From the NCBI GenBank assembly GCA_023429135.1, contig JAEYWD010000094.1, positions 124,001 through 188,000 on the forward strand: a stretch of 64,000 bases of DNA, in the 5' to 3' direction. The position numbers were made by a program, and so were the translations under genes. The first letter of the stretch is position 1; every line of letters begins with the position of its first letter. The notes below the pieces were generated by a model. That model was given only the letters and a program-made list of their open reading frames with translations. It made no database searches and was not told the DNA's origin. The DNA is from Bacteroidota bacterium. GTDB taxonomy: Bacteria > Bacteroidota > Bacteroidia > Bacteroidales > JAAUTT01. Below, piece by piece: positions 17,527 through 25,314 of the stretch.

Positions 17527-18426
17527 ATGCCGTTTAATCATGTTGGAGAGCTTGCTGCCCTGGCAGTAGCTTTCTTTTGGACCATCACCGCTTTATCATT
17601 CGAATCGGCCAGCAATAAAGTTGGCTCGCTGGCGGTTAACTTAATTCGTTTGGTAATCGGTTTTTTCTTTTTAAGTGTTTTTTCTTTTTTTTACCGTGGC
17701 CACTTGTTCCCGGATGATGCAGGCTTAAACCAATGGTTATGGCTTAGTCTTTCGGGTTTGATTGGTTTTGTGCTGGGCGATTTGTGCCTTTTCAAATCCT
17801 TTACCGTAATCGGTTCGCGCATCGCGATGCTGATTATGACTCTTGTACCTCCCATCACGGCAGCCCTTGGGTTCATTTTCCTTGGAGAGAAACTTACACT
17901 CTTCAACTTTATAGGAATGTCACTCACAGTAGCAGGGATCTTCACAGCTATCTTCAGCCGTGCTTCCCAAGGTGAAAAATTGAAACTCAATATGCCACTT
18001 AAGGGATTTTTACTTGCTCTGGGCGGAGCTTTTGGTCAAGCTATGGGTCTTGTTTTAAGTAAAAAAGGAATGGGAAATTACGACCCGTTTGCAGCTACCC
18101 AAATCAGGGTAATTACAGGAATTATAGGTTTTGCCCTTCTGGTTCTTATACTGGGTCGTGGTGAACAGATCCGGAACGCACTCAGACATAAGCTTGGCAT
18201 GAGAGGCATTGTAATAGGTTCGTTCTTCGGTCCCTTTTTAGGAGTATCCTTTTCGCTGCTCTCGGTGAAATATACCGAAACAGGAATAGCATCGACCATT
18301 ATGGCCCTGGTACCTATTTTGATTATTGCACCTTCAGTATTAATCTTCAAACAGAAAGTAACACTAAGAGAAATAATTGGTGCGATTGTAAGTGTTTGTG
18401 GGGTGGCTTTGTTTTTTGTGGAGTGA
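17527..18426 (+). CDS. DMT-superfamily EamA transporter
   Basis: 299 residues with about ten hydrophobic segments arranged as two EamA repeats (residues about 8-140 and 158-298). Typical motifs are LAVAFFWTITALSFE at the start, SLSGLIGFVLGDLCLF, the helix-end GEKLTLFNFIGMSLTVAGI in repeat 1, and KQKVTLREIIGAIVSVCGV in repeat 2. It is an inner-membrane drug/metabolite exporter of unknown substrate. It ends about 115 bases before tRNA-Ser. Confidence 0.9.
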   Translation: MPFNHVGELAALAVAFFWTITALSFESASNKVGSLAVNLIRLVIGFFFLSVFSFFYRGHLFPDDAGLNQWLWLSLSGLIGFVLGDLCLFKSFTVIGSRIAMLIMTLVPPITAALGFIFLGEKLTLFNFIGMSLTVAGIFTAIFSRASQGEKLKLNMPLKGFLLALGGAFGQAMGLVLSKKGMGNYDPFAATQIRVITGIIGFALLVLILGRGEQIRNALRHKLGMRGIVIGSFFGPFLGVSFSLLSVKYTETGIASTIMALVPILIIAPSVLIFKQKVTLREIIGAIVSVCGVALFFVE

Positions 18427-18521
18427 ACGGGTTTCGGGTTGCGGGTTACAGGTTAGTTGCCAATATAATCGTCTATCGGAAAATTTTAATAATTGCATTT
18501 TCATTATTAAATAAAAGCTTT

Positions 18522-18529
18522 ACTTTTGC
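18522..18529 (+). promoter_or_regulatory. -7 promoter element for tRNA-Ser
   Basis: TACTTTTG matches the Bacteroidetes TAnnTTTG consensus and lies 11 bases before the tRNA. A TTG is present upstream (494-496), but at a spacing of 25 bases, longer than the usual 19. Confidence 0.5.
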
Positions 18530-18540
18530 GGAACTAAAAA

Positions 18541-18627
18541 GGAGAGCTGGCAGAGTGGTCGATCGTGGCAGTCTCGAAAACTGTTGTACCTTTACTGGTA
18601 CCGGGGGTTCGAATCCCTCGCTCTCCG
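18541..18627 (+). tRNA. tRNA-Ser(CGA)
   Basis: An 87-base class II tRNA. The acceptor stem pairs GGAGAGC (18541-18547) with GCTCTCC (18620-18626), discriminator G at 18627. The anticodon loop CTCGAAA carries CGA at 18575-18577. A long variable arm (TGTACC...GGTACC pattern) and the T-loop GGTTCGAATCC identify a serine tRNA. The CCA end is not fully encoded. A terminator follows. Confidence 0.97.
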
Positions 18628-18652
18628 CAAGTAACCATTCAAACGAAACTAA

Positions 18653-18686
18653 AACCGCTTAAATATCACAGTTTAAGCGGTTTTTT
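18653..18686 (+). terminator. Intrinsic terminator after tRNA-Ser
   Basis: AACCGCTTAAA (18653-18663) and TTTAAGCGGTT (18672-18682) form an 11-bp perfect stem, followed by a T-run. Classical Rho-independent terminator. Confidence 0.9.
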
Positions 18687-18927
18687 ATTTTTTCTCCACT
18701 AAATAAATTCAAAAATAACCAACCCGTAGGTTAACAAATCGGTTAACAGATTTAAATTCTAATTTTGCTAACCGAATGCCTTGTAACGAATTGTAATACT
18801 GTTTTTTGCAAGAGAACAATCCAAATCAAAAAACATTAAAAGTTATTCAATTCGGTTACCAAAAAACACCTCAATGGAAAGGCTAAAAGGAGTTGAAAAT
18901 GATAAAAAAGGTTTTATAATTTAGTAA

Positions 18928-18974
18928 CCACAAAAGGGATAAGTTCGCCTTTTGTGAACTTATCCCTTTTGTGG
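18928..18974. promoter_or_regulatory. 19-bp perfect inverted repeat ahead of higB, probable operator
   Basis: CCACAAAAGGGATAAGTTC (18928-18946) is repeated perfectly as its reverse complement at 18956-18974, with a 9-base spacer. The spacer and the right arm both contain CTTTTGTG, so there is also a partial direct repeat. It ends 12 bases before the HigB start. HigA-type antitoxins bind such palindromes to repress their own operon, so this is the likely control site. The rest of the 300-base gap after the tRNA terminator shows no gene. Confidence 0.7.
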
Positions 18975-18986
18975 ATGTATATTTGT

Positions 18987-19406
18987 ATGAATATTCATCT
19001 GATAAAGAAACAGACAATTGAAGATTTCGTAGTCAGGAATGCGCTGAGCAAGAGTTCTTTTGGTCTTTGGCTTACAGCCGTGAAATTCGCCGATTGGAAT
19101 CAACCGGCTGATATTAAAGGGACCTTCAATTCTGCAGATTTATTAGGGAATAACTCCAATAGGTTTGTATTTGATATCGGTGGAAATAACTATCGAATGA
19201 AATGCAAGTATTCTTTTGGAGAAAAGCAGGTTCATTTATTCATTTGCTGGATCGGAACACATGCTGAATACGATGAGCTTTGTAGTAAGAATCACCAATA
19301 TACATTAACGTTTTTTAAAAGACTCTTATGGAAATACTTAAATATAAAATCATTAAAACCGAAGAACAATACAAGGAATATTGCTCTATACTGGAAAACT
19401 TATTGA
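18987..19406 (+). CDS. higB: HigB-type mRNA interferase toxin with run-on C-terminus
   Basis: 139 residues from ATG 18987. HigB toxins are ribosome-dependent RNases of about 95-110 residues. The family core is clear: FADWNQPADIKGTF, RFVFDIGGNNYRMKCK and FICWIGTHAEYDELCSK. A typical protein would stop soon after QYTLTFF, but here the frame runs through a T6 tract for about 30 further residues and overlaps the antitoxin gene by 79 bases. One extra T in that tract would restore a stop (TTT TTT TAA), so a one-base deletion or a sequencing error is suspected. The toxin core itself looks intact. Confidence 0.8.
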   Translation: MNIHLIKKQTIEDFVVRNALSKSSFGLWLTAVKFADWNQPADIKGTFNSADLLGNNSNRFVFDIGGNNYRMKCKYSFGEKQVHLFICWIGTHAEYDELCSKNHQYTLTFFKRLLWKYLNIKSLKPKNNTRNIALYWKTY

Positions 19407-19767
19407 GCAACAACTCAACAACCAGGACGAAGTGGAACTTTTAACATTCCTGATTGAAAAATGGGACCAGGATCACAATTCTTTCGAAGACTCAGATCCG
19501 ATCGAATTATTACGTTCGTTGATGGAAGAACACAAACTTAAATCAAAAGATCTGGTTGAGATCTTAGGAGTAAGTAAAGGACTGGTATCTGCCATCTTAA
19601 ATTATAAGAAAGGACTTTCTAAAGAAATAATTCGTGCATTGGCCACCCATTTTGGTCTATCCCAGGAAGCTTTTAACCGACCCTATAAATTAAAACTTGC
19701 CGTAAATTCCCGCCTAAGAAATGCTAGTGTGATGAATACGTATAAAGTAATAGCTACAGCTCATTAA
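19328..19767 (+). pseudogene. higA: HigA-type antitoxin gene with apparent frameshift
   Basis: The N-terminal part from ATG 19328 (MEILKYKIIKTEEQYKEYC...ENLLSN) is typical of HigA but ends at TAA soon after. The continuation (NNQDEVELLTFLIEKWDQDH) and the helix-turn-helix (LKSKDLVEILGVSKGLVSAI) are in a different frame, open to TAA 19765-19767. The switch falls near 19405-19420 and equals a -1 shift. No standard slippery heptamer was seen, so decay or a sequencing error is more likely than programmed frameshifting. If real, the pair would lack a full-length antitoxin. Confidence 0.7.
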
Positions 19768-19834
19768 CTCTTCAAAATTTTTTGATAGCTGACGTTTATT
19801 CTCCGGAAACCACAAGTTATAATACACAAATCTT

Positions 19835-19978
19835 ATGAAAACACAGTTTGGTACTGTATTAAAAACAGGTGAACGTTGTCCGGAAACTGGTTTGTGGAAA
19901 GTTCTTGAAAATCCATCAATTGAGGTTCAAATAAACGAAGGGAGTTTCATGTATTGTGATTCTTTGCCTCATATGTGA
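19835..19978 (+). CDS. Small protein resembling YjzC-type proteins, possibly truncated
   Basis: 47 residues from ATG 19835 (MKTQFGTVLKTGERCPETGLWKV...). The TGERCPETGLWKV motif resembles a family of tiny Bacteroidota and Firmicutes proteins that continue to a C-terminal Trp-containing strand. Here TGA follows LPHM, and the same frame then continues (VGSSKQSTFFWLRL), so the stop might be premature. No function is known. Confidence 0.5.
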   Translation: MKTQFGTVLKTGERCPETGLWKVLENPSIEVQINEGSFMYCDSLPHM

Positions 19979-20009
19979 GTAGGATCATCAAAACAATCCA
20001 CATTTTTTT

Positions 20010-20036
20010 GGCTGAGGTTAATTCTGAACCTCAGCC
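20010..20036. repeat. Inverted repeat flanked by T and A tracts
   Basis: GGCTGAGGTT (20010-20019) and AACCTCAGCC (20027-20036) form a perfect 10-bp stem, flanked outside by T7 and GA6, which could extend the helix. It lies between the small plus-strand gene and the end of acr3. Neither strand has a T-run after the stem, so termination is uncertain. Confidence 0.5.
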
Positions 20037-20074
20037 GAAAAAATTTGAAATGACTGTTAGTTAATATTGAAAAC

Positions 20075-21121
20075 CTAGACAGATGTTACGAAATACTTCT
20101 TTTTAAAAAACAATGCCACATTTACCAGAAGTATCAAAACGGGAACCTCAACCAAGGGGCCAATAACAGTGGCAAAAGCAGCCTGTGAATTGATACCGAA
20201 AACGGCAATGGCTACAGCAATGGCTAATTCAAAATCGTTGCTGCCGGCTGTAAGAGCCATGGTAGTGGATTTCTCGTAATTTTCGCCCATCCATTTTGCT
20301 GCAAAAAATGTCGTAAAGAACATAAGCGCAAAATAGATAGTGTATGGAATTGCCACACGGATAACATCCATTGGTAAAGCAATTATATTTTCTCCTTTCA
20401 GTGAAAACATCACAAAAATGGTAAACAGCAGTGCAATGGGAGTTAACCACGAAACTGTGGGAATAAAACTTTTGTAATACCATTCGGAACCTTTTAACCG
20501 GCGCAGCACTACATTGGTGATCAGTCCGGCGGCAAACGGAATTCCGAGGTAAATCAAAACCGTTATGGCAATTTCCGAAATGGATATATTAACGGCAGCA
20601 CCTTCCAAACCAAACAGCGGAGGTAAAAATGTAATGAAAATATATGCATACACCGAATAGAGAAATACCTGGAAAAGAGCATTAAAGGCTACAAGTCCTG
20701 CAGCAAGCTCGGTATCGCCTTTGGCAAGATCGTTCCACACCAATACCATGGCGATGCATCTGGCTAAACCGACTAAAATAACTCCCACCATTAAGCCAGG
20801 ATAATTGTGCAGGAAAATGATGGCCAGAAAGAACATCACTAAAGGACCAAAGATCCAGTTTTGTGTAAGCGATAAACTCAGTAAACGAAGGTTTTTGAAT
20901 ACCAATGGCAGTTTTTCGTATTTCACTTTTGCCAAAGGCGGATACATCATTAATACCAAACCGATAGCAATCGGAATGTTAGTTGTGCCAGAACTAAGCG
21001 AGTTCCAGAAACCCGAAATACCAGGAATAAAATAACCGATGATAACCCCGGCGAACATTACCAGAAATATCCATAGAGTAAGGTAACGGTCAAAAAAAGA
21101 GAGCTGCTTTGCTGTTCCCAT
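20075..21121 (-). CDS. acr3: ACR3-family arsenite efflux permease
   Basis: 348 residues with about ten membrane helices. ACR3 permeases export arsenite using the proton gradient. The opening SFFDRYLTLWIFLVMFAGVIIGYF is typical, as is GLARCIAMVLVWNDLAKGD with the conserved helix-4 cysteine of the ACR3 family, and TMALTAGSNDFELAIAVAIA in the second half. It is the last gene of the arsR-arsC-acr3 group, 24 bases after arsC, completing arsenate reduction followed by arsenite export. Confidence 0.94.
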   Translation of the reverse strand: MGTAKQLSFFDRYLTLWIFLVMFAGVIIGYFIPGISGFWNSLSSGTTNIPIAIGLVLMMYPPLAKVKYEKLPLVFKNLRLLSLSLTQNWIFGPLVMFFLAIIFLHNYPGLMVGVILVGLARCIAMVLVWNDLAKGDTELAAGLVAFNALFQVFLYSVYAYIFITFLPPLFGLEGAAVNISISEIAITVLIYLGIPFAAGLITNVVLRRLKGSEWYYKSFIPTVSWLTPIALLFTIFVMFSLKGENIIALPMDVIRVAIPYTIYFALMFFTTFFAAKWMGENYEKSTTMALTAGSNDFELAIAVAIAVFGINSQAAFATVIGPLVEVPVLILLVNVALFFKKKYFVTSV

Positions 21122-21145
21122 GTTGAAGTCGGTTTAAAAAGGTTT

Positions 21146-21577
21146 TTATAGTTGTGGCTTAATTTGTTCCGTGTAGAGTTTATAAAAAGCTTCTTTTATC
21201 TCATCACGGACTCTGATAAACTCACTCCAAATATACTCCTCGGTACCCGTAACATGCGAAGGATCCTCGAATCCGATATGCAAGCGGTGTTTCACTTTTC
21301 CGAAAAAAGCCGGGCAGGCTTCGTTTGCTCCGCCGCACACGGTTATCACGTAATCCCACTCCTCGTTCAGGTATTTATCAACTGAATCGGATGTATGGTG
21401 ACTAATATCAACTCCCACATCTTTCATCACTGCAACTGCTTTCTCATTAAGCTTCCCTGAGGCTTGCGTTCCAGCGGAACAAACTGCCAGATTTTTATCA
21501 AACGATTGTAAAAAACCATGAGCCATCTGGCTCCGGCAGCTATTACCCGTACACAAAATCAATACTTTCATATTCAA
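21146..21577 (-). CDS. arsC: Arsenate reductase ArsC (low-molecular-weight phosphatase type)
   Basis: 143 residues. The N-terminal phosphatase loop CTGNSCRS has the nucleophile C9 and R15 (C-x5-R). AGTQASGKLNEKAVAVMKDVGVDISHHTSDSV and VITVCGGANEACPAF (with further redox cysteines) match the thioredoxin-coupled ArsC family. It reduces arsenate to arsenite in the cytoplasm for export by the adjacent ACR3 permease. It lies between arsR and acr3 in one unit. Confidence 0.94.
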   Translation of the reverse strand: MNMKVLILCTGNSCRSQMAHGFLQSFDKNLAVCSAGTQASGKLNEKAVAVMKDVGVDISHHTSDSVDKYLNEEWDYVITVCGGANEACPAFFGKVKHRLHIGFEDPSHVTGTEEYIWSEFIRVRDEIKEAFYKLYTEQIKPQL

Positions 21578-21599
21578 ACTTTTTCAGTGAAAAAAGAAT

Positions 21600-21932
21600 T
21601 TAGCAACATGTATTATTACAACCATCAATTTTACCTAAGAAATCGTCGATTATGACCTTCATTTTTCCAACAATATCCGGATTTAAACAGTAATTTGTTT
21701 TTACACCTTCTACCTGGCCCACAATCAGTCCTATTTTCTTTAATTCAGCTAAATGCTGATTTACGGTGGTCCGGCTCAAGGGCAATTCCTCCGATATATC
21801 GCCGGTAATACAGGTTTTTTTCTCTGAGATATATTTAATTATCTGCAACCGGGCAGGATGGCCAAATGCCTTAAAGAATCCGGCAGTTTGCTGAAGTTCA
21901 ATATCAAATAATTCTGTCTTAGCGTATGCCAC
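21600..21932 (-). CDS. arsR: ArsR-family arsenite-responsive repressor 1
   Basis: 110 residues from a GTG start. The winged helix is clear: FGHPARLQIIKYISEKKTCITGDI followed by PLSRTTVNQHLAELKKIGLI. The protein ends in CNNTCC, a likely As(III) site. It heads the arsR-arsC-acr3 unit, and a 17-bp inverted repeat lies just upstream (21943-21992). It should repress the unit until arsenite binds. An ATG 4 bases upstream is in a different frame, so GTG is preferred. Confidence 0.92.
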   Translation of the reverse strand: MAYAKTELFDIELQQTAGFFKAFGHPARLQIIKYISEKKTCITGDISEELPLSRTTVNQHLAELKKIGLIVGQVEGVKTNYCLNPDIVGKMKVIIDDFLGKIDGCNNTCC

Positions 21933-21942
21933 GTCATTTAAA

Positions 21943-21992
21943 TTTGTCGTAAATATACGTCATATTTTGATATGTCGTATATTTACGACAAA
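21943..21992. promoter_or_regulatory. Operator for the arsR-arsC-acr3 unit
   Basis: TTTGTCGTAAATATACG (21943-21959) and its exact reverse complement (21976-21992) are separated by 16 bases, 11 bases upstream of the arsR start. Inverted repeats of this kind bind ArsR dimers. A near-consensus -7 (TATTTTG on the minus strand) overlaps the distal arm. Confidence 0.8.
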
Positions 21993-22009
21993 ATAAATTT
22001 TAAATTATT

Positions 22010-22786
22010 TTACGGTTTAATTTTGGTGAATATTGCATTCAAATATTGATCGTAGTAGCCTTTTATAACCTCTTCGACCTCGCCAAGTGGTTTTACAGGA
22101 ACAAGATCGGCCACTTCGCTGTAAGGCAAACCCGATTTGAAAAGAGTTTCCGTTGTACCCCAGAGCATCTCTGTAAGAGCTGCTTGAGCCTCTTTTTCGT
22201 CCATACCAAAGCTAACTGCCAGTTCCTTCATTTTATTAAGCTGAAAGAAAAAATAAGTATGTCCCATAGCGCTTATCACTGCATAAGCCTCGATTTTTGA
22301 TTCCTCAACAACAGGAATATAGCCTAGAGGCTGCATTAATTCAATAAGCTGAGCCTTATTATCGCTGCTCATAGCCGGAGAAAAGGCGATAGGATTTACA
22401 CCCTTATTTACAACAGCCGAAGCACTAGGATTCATGCGGGCAATATTCTCAAATCCAACAAGAACTGAATTCATTTTATCGATAGTCAGTTTTGGAGCCA
22501 GGGAAACAAGAATGGAATTCCTGCTGAGTTTATCTTTGATCTTAGCAATGGTTTCCATAAAAACAGGAGGATGCAGGGCAATGAAAATTACTTCATTTGC
22601 AATAACTTCCTCAATATTTTCGGTGATAGTAATTTTCGGAAATTTGCTCTTTAATGCTTTGAGAACCTCAGGGTTAGTATCCGTTACAACTATCCTTTCA
22701 AAATTAAGGTTTTTGTTCTGGTATGCCTGAAGCATAATTCGGGTGATACGTCCACCACCAATAAATCCTAATTTTTGAGTTTTCAT
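22010..22786 (-). CDS. ProC-like NADP-dependent dehydrogenase (pyrroline-5-carboxylate reductase family)
   Basis: 258 residues. An N-terminal Rossmann fold is shown by LGFIGGGRITRIMLQAYQ and VIFIALHPPVFMETI. ARMNPSASAVVNKGVNPIAFSP matches the ProC/NADP-oxidoreductase family. The C-terminal dimerisation half (EAYAVISAMGHTYFFFQL) is more diverged than in true ProC, so the substrate may differ. It sits inside the arsenic island, between the permease gene and arsR, with both flanking gaps short. Whether it acts on arsenic metabolism is unknown. Confidence 0.75.
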   Translation of the reverse strand: MKTQKLGFIGGGRITRIMLQAYQNKNLNFERIVVTDTNPEVLKALKSKFPKITITENIEEVIANEVIFIALHPPVFMETIAKIKDKLSRNSILVSLAPKLTIDKMNSVLVGFENIARMNPSASAVVNKGVNPIAFSPAMSSDNKAQLIELMQPLGYIPVVEESKIEAYAVISAMGHTYFFFQLNKMKELAVSFGMDEKEAQAALTEMLWGTTETLFKSGLPYSEVADLVPVKPLGEVEEVIKGYYDQYLNAIFTKIKP

Positions 22787-22822
22787 GATAAAATGTTTAT
22801 TTGGTTAAAAATTTCCGGTTCG

Positions 22823-23848
22823 TTATAAAATGAAATTGAAGAGATAACCTACCAACAGTATTCCGCCTGCAACAATGCCTACAAAGGTGAAGATCAGCGG
22901 AATTTTAAGTACTTTTTTAAGTATAATCATTTCGGGAAGCGATAATCCAATGGTCGACATCATAAAAGCCAGCGCTGTTCCCAGGGAAGCTCCTTTTTCT
23001 ATCAACACCGAAACAATGGGAACAATTCCTGCGGCATTAGAATATAGAGGAATTCCTATTAAAACCGAAAGAGGTACACTATACCAGGTATCTTTACCCA
23101 TAAGAGAAGCCATAAAATCTTCGGGAACATACCCATGAGCTCCGGCACCGACAGCTATACCCAGAATAACATAAATCCAAACTTTTCCTACAATCTCTCT
23201 TACCGCTGTATAGCCTTTATTTATGCGACCGGCCAGGGTCGTTTTTTCTTCTGGTTCCTCAGGTCTCCCAAACCGGGTTTGAAAAACCCAATCCTGTACC
23301 CAATGCTTCAGCCTGAATTTACCAATTAGCCAGCCCGAAGTAATGGCAATAAACAATCCGGTAACTACGTAAATAAGTGCAACCTTCCATCCAAAAAGTC
23401 CAAATAGCAACACAACAGCAACTTCGTTAATCATAGGTGCAGCAATCAGGAAAGAAAAAGTAACCCCAAGAGGTACACCCGATTCAACAAAACCTAAAAA
23501 CAGCGGGATAGCAGAGCAGGAACAGAAAGGTGTAACAATCCCCAGTAATCCGGCGAAAACATTTCCGGTGAAGGCCGATTTACCTTCAAGAGCCTTCCGT
23601 GTTTTTTCCGGTGAGAAATAAGAACGGATAATTCCTACCACGAAGATGATAAGTGCAAGCAGCATCAACACTTTTGGCACTTCAAATATAAAAAAACGCA
23701 GTGCTTCGGTTAAGTGTTGACCTTTCTCAAGCCCCAAAACCGAATCGATAAGCCAGTCGGTACCCGGCTGCAAATACTTATATACTAAATACCATACTGG
23801 AATTAACAGAAGTGGAAATACAATTTTCTTGTTCAGTTTCATAAACAA
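22823..23848 (-). CDS. YraQ/DUF318-family permease
   Basis: 341 residues (an ATG two codons in, at 23842, is equally possible) with eight or more membrane helices. The signature CSCSAIPLFLGFVESGVPLG (two Cys, family hallmark) and the second-half motif IGIPLYSNAAGIVPI identify the YraQ/DUF318 permeases, some of which lie in arsenic loci and are thought to export arsenic species. The inverted repeat at 23857-23878 just upstream matches the one before the second arsR, suggesting shared control. Confidence 0.88.
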   Translation of the reverse strand: MFMKLNKKIVFPLLLIPVWYLVYKYLQPGTDWLIDSVLGLEKGQHLTEALRFFIFEVPKVLMLLALIIFVVGIIRSYFSPEKTRKALEGKSAFTGNVFAGLLGIVTPFCSCSAIPLFLGFVESGVPLGVTFSFLIAAPMINEVAVVLLFGLFGWKVALIYVVTGLFIAITSGWLIGKFRLKHWVQDWVFQTRFGRPEEPEEKTTLAGRINKGYTAVREIVGKVWIYVILGIAVGAGAHGYVPEDFMASLMGKDTWYSVPLSVLIGIPLYSNAAGIVPIVSVLIEKGASLGTALAFMMSTIGLSLPEMIILKKVLKIPLIFTFVGIVAGGILLVGYLFNFIL

Positions 23849-23856
23849 AGTGTTAT

Positions 23857-23878
23857 CATTTCGACCAAGACCGAAATG
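23857..23878. promoter_or_regulatory. Putative operator CATTTCG-N8-CGAAATG
   Basis: CATTTCG (23857-23863) and CGAAATG (23872-23878) with an 8-base spacer, directly upstream of the permease start. The same sequence and spacing occur at 25630-25649 in front of the second arsR gene, so both may be bound by that regulator. Confidence 0.6.
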
Positions 23879-23893
23879 AACTTTTAAATTTTT

Positions 23894-24592
23894 TTAGAAG
23901 TAAACCCTTACGATATAATAAATACCTGCCAGAACAAACAATATGGCCACCGCGCGGCGGAACCACTTTTCGAAGGTTTTTACCTTACTATAAACATTGC
24001 CGATTCCGGAGATAGTATATGCAAGGAACCATGCAAAAACAATAACCGGGATACCGGTGGCTAAAGCAAACAGTAAAGGAAGGTATAAGCCAGAGGCGCT
24101 GCTTACGGTCATGGGGACAAGCATTCCGAAATAAAGAACACCGCTGTAAGGACAGAAAGCCAGAGCAAACACAATTCCCAGAAGTATGGCATCCATATAG
24201 CTCCATCTCTTTTTATTTTCCATCCGGGAGGATAGTTTGCCAAGTGACGGAAAATTTATTCTAAAGATATCAAGCATAAATAATCCAATAACGATGAGCA
24301 AAGGTCCAAGAAACTTCTCTCCATACCTCTGAAAGAAACCCGAAAACTGAAACTGATCGGCACCCAGGTAAATAATTAAGGCTATTGAGGTATAACTCAC
24401 GGCCCTTCCTAAGGTGTAGAGCAGCCCATTTATAAAAACCCTGTGTCGATTGCCAATATCCTTGCTTATAAAACCAATGGCTGTAATGTTGGTAGCCAGG
24501 GGGCAAGGACTGATGGCAGTCATGAAGCCCAGCACCAGTGCCGATAACCAGGGCATGGTGCTGTTTTCGAGTATGCTGGTAAGAAAATCCAT
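23894..24592 (-). CDS. arsG: ArsG-family aromatic arsenical efflux permease (CcdA-like)
   Basis: 232 residues with about six membrane helices. The fold resembles CcdA/DsbD transmembrane domains: FMTAISPCPLATNITAIGFI at the start (the SPCP cysteine) and FCPYSGVLYFGMLVPM in the second half. In Bacteroides the arsEFG set is linked to resistance to nitro- or amino-phenylarsenicals. It follows arsF by one base, so the two are tightly coupled. It may pass electrons or substrate across the membrane together with the thioredoxin-like neighbours. Confidence 0.85.
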   Translation of the reverse strand: MDFLTSILENSTMPWLSALVLGFMTAISPCPLATNITAIGFISKDIGNRHRVFINGLLYTLGRAVSYTSIALIIYLGADQFQFSGFFQRYGEKFLGPLLIVIGLFMLDIFRINFPSLGKLSSRMENKKRWSYMDAILLGIVFALAFCPYSGVLYFGMLVPMTVSSASGLYLPLLFALATGIPVIVFAWFLAYTISGIGNVYSKVKTFEKWFRRAVAILFVLAGIYYIVRVYF

Positions 24593-24593
24593 A

Positions 24594-25007
24594 TTACGAT
24601 TTCAAAAGACCATCCACTTTTTCCTTAATTACTGCCTTAAATTTTTCGGGATTCGAACGGGCATACATAAAACCCTCGTTGGTGATATTGATTTTTGTGT
24701 TTCCCTTTACCAGCAGCAAAGTTTGACCCGAAACCTGCAATTTTTCGGCAAGTGTCTTGCCGGAAGCCTCATCCAGGTTTACAGCCTTAAATGTTACTTT
24801 ACCGTTATAAAGACTCTCGAGATCACTTTTGGCTTCAGATTCTACCGTTTTGCAGGTAACACAGCGCGCTGTAAAATGGAAATAATAAGCTTCCACATTA
24901 CCCGAAGAGCCCGACGTTTTATCATCTTTTTTGGAGGTTTGAGCTGTACACGAAAAATTACCCAATACCATCATCAGCATAAAGCTGTATAAAATTAAAT
25001 GCTTCAT
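24594..25007 (-). CDS. arsF: ArsF-family thioredoxin-like lipoprotein
   Basis: 137 residues. The N-terminus has a lipoprotein-type signal ending in VLGNFSC. The mature part has a thioredoxin-like CxxC (ARCVTCKTVE, about residues 48-57) and the strand-rich ending LLVKGNTKINITNEGFMYA. It matches the ArsF family, named as a nitrophenyl-compound nitroreductase subunit in the arsEFG set. It lies between the small thioredoxin gene and arsG on one strand, probably one transcript. Confidence 0.82.
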   Translation of the reverse strand: MKHLILYSFMLMMVLGNFSCTAQTSKKDDKTSGSSGNVEAYYFHFTARCVTCKTVESEAKSDLESLYNGKVTFKAVNLDEASGKTLAEKLQVSGQTLLLVKGNTKINITNEGFMYARSNPEKFKAVIKEKVDGLLKS

Positions 25008-25028
25008 AAGTTAAGTTTTGAGGTTTGA

Positions 25029-25265
25029 TTAATATTTTGAAAGAACCTGTATTATTTCATCTGCAGAGGGCACCCGTCCTTTAATTTCCACTTTTTCGTT
25101 CACCACAAGTGCGGGGGTAGTCATAACATTGTACTTCATAATATCAACAATATCTTCCACCTTGGTAACGGTGGCGTTAAATCCGTTTTTCTCTACCACT
25201 TCGCGGGTAACTTTTTCCAGTGTCTTACACTTGGGGCATCCAGTTCCTAAAATTTTAATTTCCAT
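25029..25265 (-). CDS. Small thioredoxin-like redox protein (CPKC)
   Basis: 78 residues from ATG 25265, which gives the usual MEIKILGTGCPKC start; the frame runs on upstream but that part overlaps the second arsR gene and is not thioredoxin-like. It has CPKC at residues about 10-13 and the cis-Pro motif TTPALVVNEKVEIKGRVPS. It is cytoplasmic. In arsEFG-type loci this position is held by a small thioredoxin-fold protein that probably supplies electrons. Confidence 0.88.
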   Translation of the reverse strand: MEIKILGTGCPKCKTLEKVTREVVEKNGFNATVTKVEDIVDIMKYNVMTTPALVVNEKVEIKGRVPSADEIIQVLSKY

Positions 25266-25314
25266 TGCTTTTAATTTATGTTTCGGGAATATCCGAAATA
25301 TGTGAGTAAATTTT

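Noticed and set aside
18978..18985. TATATTTG as promoter of higB
   Set aside because: It ends one base before the ATG at 18987, so transcription would start inside the gene.
19381..19767. HigA as a separate intact gene starting at TTG 19381
   Set aside because: The missing family N-terminus is found in the neighbouring frame from ATG 19328, so a frameshifted single gene fits better.
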